Positions 59,499 through 64,000 of a stretch of 64,000 nucleotides of DNA are shown piece by piece. Each line of letters begins with the position of its first letter. The stretch's first letter is position 1. The DNA comes from Pratylenchus scribneri. Lineage: Eukaryota > Nematoda > Chromadorea > Rhabditida > Pratylenchidae. The DNA lies in contig JAQSEB010000010.1 in assembly GCA_030063045.1 (NCBI GenBank), forward strand, positions 3,961,501-4,025,500. The letters run 5' to 3'. Position numbers and translations under genes: made by a program. The notes below the pieces were generated by a model. It did not search any database and had not been told where the DNA came from. It worked only from the letters and a program-made list of their open reading frames with translations.

Positions 59499-62400
59499 TT
59501 AAATTATGAGAAATGATGGTAAAGGGAATTGATATTTGCGTAACAATGCTTTCAATGATTGATTTGGCGCAGAGAATATGGCCTCCAAATATCGCATTAA
59601 ACGATTGGACATTGGCTCATAACGCCGTCCTTTGCTCGAGCCAAGACATTGAAGATTGTTTTTCTTATTTGTTAAATTTCTTCTTCCATTGTTCTCTTGC
59701 ACTAAACAATAGAATCCTTTTTCCTTTGAAAATTGTAGTCGTTGATGAATATCATCTAATTCGGGCAATCCCAATTCTTCAAGCAATTCTTGTAGCACAA
59801 AATGTGGCTGTGTTCGAAGTCGTTCGCCATCAACAATTATAATTTGAGAATGATTGAAAAAATCAAGCCAACGGTCCAAATGATTAGCATAAAACCCGGG
59901 CCATATTGCACGTCTGAATATAGAAATTAATTTTAAAAATTTCATAAAGAAACCTTCGTAATTTTTCCGTTTCTGTTGAATTATTAATGAAAATCTCTTC
60001 TGCTGAATATTTTATTGCTACCGAATCGTTATGTGCTCGCATATGCTAAAAAATATTTCTAATTGTAATAATTACTAATTATAAACAACCTGATACCAAG
60101 AATAGGCTCTTTTGACTGGATCGCTCAGAATTATTAACAATTTGGTGTTGGGCAATAAACTTTGAATTGCTTCCGGTGCAGCAGGATTGTCAAAATAATT
60201 CGCTGTTTTTTCAAAAATCACTGTTGAAGTCCTTGAAGTATTCATAAATTTTTCTGCGTACCAATCAATGCCTTTTGCATAATTTGGACTTGAAAAAAAT
60301 TGCAATTCTTCAAATGAATTTGGAATTGGCGAATTTGTCGAAATATTTGGATGCAATTTTTGGAGGAACAATGCCAATGCAGTTGTTCCCGCCTTCTGTG
60401 GTCCCAAAATGATCAAATTAGGAAACTTCAAATTTGGAATTGAATTATTTGTTGGCAACATTCTTATATGACGCTTATCGGTCGAAATGTCCTAAAATTA
60501 ATTTGAATGATTTAATTGATTTTTGTTATATTTTATTTTGTTTTATTAACTCAAAAAAAGACAAAGTTTTCTCTAAGGTATTTTAAAAATAATAATTACC
60601 GTATATAAAAGCGTTTTTTCCTCTGGATATCGATGAAAGTATAATTCCGACATTTTTGTCGGTAAAATCCATTTCAGTTTCAAATTTGTATGGCATTTGA
60701 TAAATTTTACCAAGTTTAAAAAGGTAAATGATCCAAGTCGATCATTCGCAAAATTCTGTTGATGTGTCATAAAAATTGAGAATTTGTTCATTAAAATTGT
60801 TGTGAATAAATTGCCGCCAAAAATGTTATTCATAAAATTGTCAATTCCACCCGGATATGCATGTAAAAATTGAGTATGGGTGTAGAGGCCACAAACCTGC
60901 CTACAATGGATTTTTTTATATTATCAAAAATAATAAAATTTAACCGAGGCAAAACACCAACACCGGAATGGACAAATCCTTTACGCTTTGAGGCTGGCTT
61001 AAAATGCGGATATTCTAAAATTTGATTTTTATTATTAAAAATATTAAATTTAACCTTCTGTTGAAGTTACTTTAACATTCCAAATTTGTTTCCAACCATC
61101 ATATAAAGCTTGATAAATGGGATAGACCTAATCAACAAGTAATAATAACAATTAAATAAAAATATAAATGGAAAAAACCCCTGAATGTTGTGGTGAAATT
61201 GCATATTGTAAATTTGTAATCAAGCGGCTATTCTTTAAAATTAATAATTTAAAATAATGATGAGTGAATGTTTTTATTACATTGGCAAACATTTTATTTT
61301 GAACCATCAGAGCCAATAAATAATCCGGTGAATGCTCTTGCACATGATTATGCCTCCACATATGAGGAAACCAATGAAAATGATCGGAATTAGCTTAAAA
61401 ATTGATCTGTTTTAATTAAGCCAATTTAAATAAAAACCAATTAAAATTTCGTCTGCTTCATTCTCCGCTTGGTTTCCATGACGAAAATAATATCCAGAAA
61501 AGCCAAGTGTGAATTTGAAATCATCAATGTTTTTTTGCATTTCTTCTTGAGTAATCAAAATATTTCTGATATCATCAGGAATAAAGCGTGATCCACTTGC
61601 TCCAACAAAAATATCGTCAATATCCACTTGGATATACCTTTAAAAATTATTATTAAACCATATCATTAATAAATAATAGAAACCTTTCTAAATCTTCCTG
61701 AAAAATGTTTGGTGACAAAAAGTTGATGGCATCCAAAAGCGCCACTTTGATTGTCCAATGTTTTTCTGGTCTCGCACAAAATAAAATGTGGTTTTGTGAT
61801 AAAAGTAAAGATAAATGTGCGACATTATTGTTCGTTGTTTTGGCACTTAATAATGGTTTGAATTTTGTTGAAGTTGCTTTCAAAACTGTCCAATTTTTTT
61901 GTTCATTTTTAGGCAATAAATATGGGCAATGAGCCTTGCCAATCAATGTTTTTGTAGGCCAATTGGATGTAAAATAAATCTCATTAACATTTTGTTCGTT
62001 CGAAACATTGAATTCAGTTGTATTGAATTGTTTTTCTCCATTCAAGGAAGTAAAAGATATTATTCCGATTGAGTGTTTTGTGCAAAATTCGTGTATTAAT
62101 TTTTGCTGTGATTTTGGAAGAAAATGAAAATCCCGGAAATCTTCAAAAATGATTAGCGAAAAACGGGCAATTCCATCAATTTCCAATAAAAGTTGACTAT
62201 TTTGTGAGTGTTGTTCCAATCGAATAGGGACTTTAAGATGGTAAAGAAAGTCCAGAATCGATTTTAGATGTTTATTTTGTGTTAGATTGTTGGCCAAAAA
62301 TAAAATTCTCCTCTTCATTGTATTGAATGCAATATTTTTTGGTGATAGTTTTGCTGTGACATTTTGGTCATCTCTATTCACTTGACATTTACATTCATAA

Positions 62401-62552
62401 TTGTTAATTAGTTCTGTTGCCAGGAAATTCGGTTTATGTAGAAAAGATGGTGTCTCATTAGCTTTTATATAAGCATAATAAAGCAATGTGATTGCACCAT
62501 AAATAATCAGCCAATATGTAAATATGGGGAGTAGTCTTTTCCATCTTTGCAT
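59499..62552 (-). CDS. hst-1: Heparan sulfate N-deacetylase/N-sulfotransferase (NDST)
   Basis: A type II Golgi membrane enzyme of about ten exons, starting MQRWKRLLPIFTYWLIIYGA with one N-terminal signal-anchor helix. The N-terminal and deacetylase part includes RILFLANNLTQNKHLKSILD, EDLERYIQVDIDDIFVGASG, FTLGFSGYYFRHGN, FHWFPHMWRHNHVQEHSPDY and GVLPRQVCGLYTHTQFLHAY. The C-terminal sulfotransferase part has the PAPS 5'-phosphosulfate loop LIILGPQKAGTTALALFLQK, the 3'-phosphate region NTKLLIILSDPVKRAYSWYQ, and CLGSSKGRRYEPM near the end. It removes acetyl groups from GlcNAc in heparan sulfate and adds N-sulfate. Both halves look intact, so it is probably bifunctional. Stop at 59499; it lies between TIM21 and U1-C on the same strand. 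Confidence 0.94.
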
Positions 62553-62691
62553 AAAGCACCATAAATTTTGATAATTCTAAATTTTAAAAATTTCCTTTTA
62601 AATTATGTAAAATTCAATAGATTATTCAAATATTTTAATAGCAAAAAAACAATATCCAAATTTAATAACAGATGAAGAAGTAATAATAAAT

Positions 62692-63520
62692 TTATCGATT
62701 ATCAATTATGATGATTGGATTTTTGGATGTCAAAGAATCAATTTCAACAATCAAAAATCTATATTCCCATTTTGAATCAATATTTGCAAGTTCTGCGTGT
62801 ACTCGTCCCATATGGCCGCGACCCTAATATGAAATAATTACTTTAAATGATTAACAGAATAATAACCTTTAAATGGAACATGATGCGCAGTCTCTCTTGG
62901 CCATCTTTTTGGTAACGTTGATTTGCCTTGAATCATCAGTTTTAAAATTATTTAAATCAATACTTACTATATTTCGTCGTCGGCCTCGTGAAGATTCTTC
63001 GCCGTATGCCAGCATATTTTTACCAAAAATTTCAATACATCTTTCATCTTGCTTGATTTTTTTGAGAGCATTATTATAAAGTCCTTGTGGTGTACTAAAT
63101 ATTGATATTTATTTTCTAATAATTTATATTACCTAAAAGAAAACAATTCCTTGAATAAAACATAAGAAACTCCACCAAATGTGAATAATGAAGCAATTAC
63201 AACAGCAAAGTAAAAAGAAGTTTCTGCAGCCCTCTTCACTAAAATAAAATTAATTTTCATGAATCTAACAATTTGTAACCTTTTTGGCCCGTTGTTTTTG
63301 GTTCTTTCTCCTTTTCTAATAATATTTCTTCTAAATAACTTTTTTCTGGACCAATTTTATCTGTCACAGCTGAAGTCGTTTGCTTTAATTGTTCCTTTGC
63401 TTGATCGTTGACTGCATAATTCCGCTTAAAAATGGATGGCCTAGCCAATTGAATTATCATATTTCGACTGCATTTTGAAGGACGGATTCTATATAATCCA
63501 GGTCGTAGACAAAAAAACAT
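62692..63520 (-). CDS. Mitochondrial import inner membrane translocase subunit TIM21
   Basis: Four exons starting MFFCLRPGLYRIRPSKCSRN, an Arg-rich, amphipathic presequence without acidic residues. A polar segment follows, then a membrane helix (SFYFAVVIASLFTFGGVSYV), then the TIM21 domain: STPQGLYNNALKKIKQDERC, GEESSRGRRRNIANQRYQKD, LRIMFHLKGRGHMGRVHAEL and FLIVEIDS...PIIIIDNR at the end. The final VEI.....IIIIDNR is a good TIM21 signature. TIM21 bridges the TOM and TIM23 complexes and links TIM23 to the respiratory chain. The stop codon lies 139 bp upstream of the NDST start codon. Confidence 0.92.
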
Positions 63521-63744
63521 TGTAAAATATAGAAAAACCCATTAAAAATAGTAATTTAATAAAAGAAAATAATAACCATTTGTTAAACAAACAAAAAATG
63601 AAAATTGCTGTCAAAAATATGAAATTGAATTTATCGACCGGCAAATAAAAATATAAATTGAAAAAAAAAACAAAGAGAATAATGATCATAAATATAATTG
63701 TAGTGTAGAATATATCAAAAAAATGCAACAATTTTTGGTGGTCA

Positions 63745-64000
63745 TCATTCCATATTGAATTCATTTTCCTCGCTCCCGCCACCAATTTGCTGGTTTGGAA
63801 AAGACTGCCGAATGAGATTGAAAAAATGCAGTGTTGCGGCGAATTGGTCGATGGAAGAGCCATTATTCTTGTTCGACATCGTATTATCAATTTGCGTGAA
63901 TAGTTCCGTTTTGAGCCGTTGGTTGAATTCACCGAGCAGCCAGTCATGTCCCGATGGTTCATCCCCAAAAATTGCAGTTAATTCCGCCAACGCATTGACA
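63745..64000 (-). CDS. C-terminal exon of an unidentified gene (cut by window end)
   Basis: Open on the minus strand from the right edge to a stop at 63745. It reads NALAELTAIFGDEPSGHDWL then LGEFNQRLKTELFTQIDNTM, a polar linker, DQFAATLHFFNLIRQSF and a C-terminus ending EENEFNME. It looks like the end of a helical soluble protein. I do not recognise the family from this fragment. Its stop lies 224 bp upstream of the TIM21 start, so it may be the first visible member of the same cluster. Confidence 0.55.
   Translation of the reverse strand, partial: VNALAELTAIFGDEPSGHDWLLGEFNQRLKTELFTQIDNTMSNKNNGSSIDQFAATLHFFNLIRQSFPNQQIGGGSEENEFNME

Overview
The window reads as nuclear DNA of a nematode. 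It is AT-rich, genes are split by many short introns (mostly 40-120 bp) with GT...AG ends and TTTCAG-type acceptors, several start codons sit a few bases after an acceptor with no obvious upstream exon (as expected for spliced-leader trans-splicing), and the gene set includes nematode-type members: a short SH2-kinase of the Fer-like expansion, a type I TGF-beta-family receptor, and an hst-1/U1-C/pole-2 cluster. I cannot name the species from sequence alone; a compact parasitic or free-living chromadorean is the best guess.

Layout. 0-9 kb: an HMG-box gene (+), a long LIM/coiled-coil gene (-), a tiny CDC26-like gene (-), an AT-hook protein (-) and a basic/acidic protein (+). 9-15.4 kb (-): type I receptor kinase, rpb-3 and prp-4 in tight head-to-tail order; one rpb-3 intron holds a 604-bp hAT-like element and one prp-4 intron holds an intron-containing tRNA-Leu. 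16-18.4 kb (+): an IFRD gene whose start codon lies in the target-site duplication of a 619-bp fold-back element. 18.7-27.5 kb (-): RUN/PH protein, NAD synthetase, a LYR-motif protein and the tRNA thiolase CTU1 in close order. 28-33.5 kb: an unknown gene (-), the SH2-kinase (+) with an altered HRD motif, and TMEM115 (+).

33.6-48.8 kb is looser: an SLC6 transporter (-) and a Ly6/uPAR-like gene (-) with long introns, three copies of a composite repeat (a 28/29-bp minisatellite joined to a conserved roughly 370-417 bp tail), long G/C homopolymers and a possible small inverted-repeat element. 48.8-64 kb is compact again, almost all on the minus strand: GatA, ARF1, SLMAP, POLE2, U1-C, NDST, TIM21 and a gene cut by the window end. 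Gaps of 140-280 bp from the last gene to SLMAP suggest a polycistronic unit. From memory, three of these genes (NDST, U1-C, POLE2) are also neighbours in C. elegans, as are rpb-3 and prp-4.

The most unusual items are the stop-free frame-independent minisatellite and its shared tail, the fold-back insertion that duplicated a start codon, the HCD catalytic motif of the SH2-kinase, and the conserved gene clusters. Exon boundaries were worked out by eye; CDS coordinates run from start codon to stop codon and include introns.
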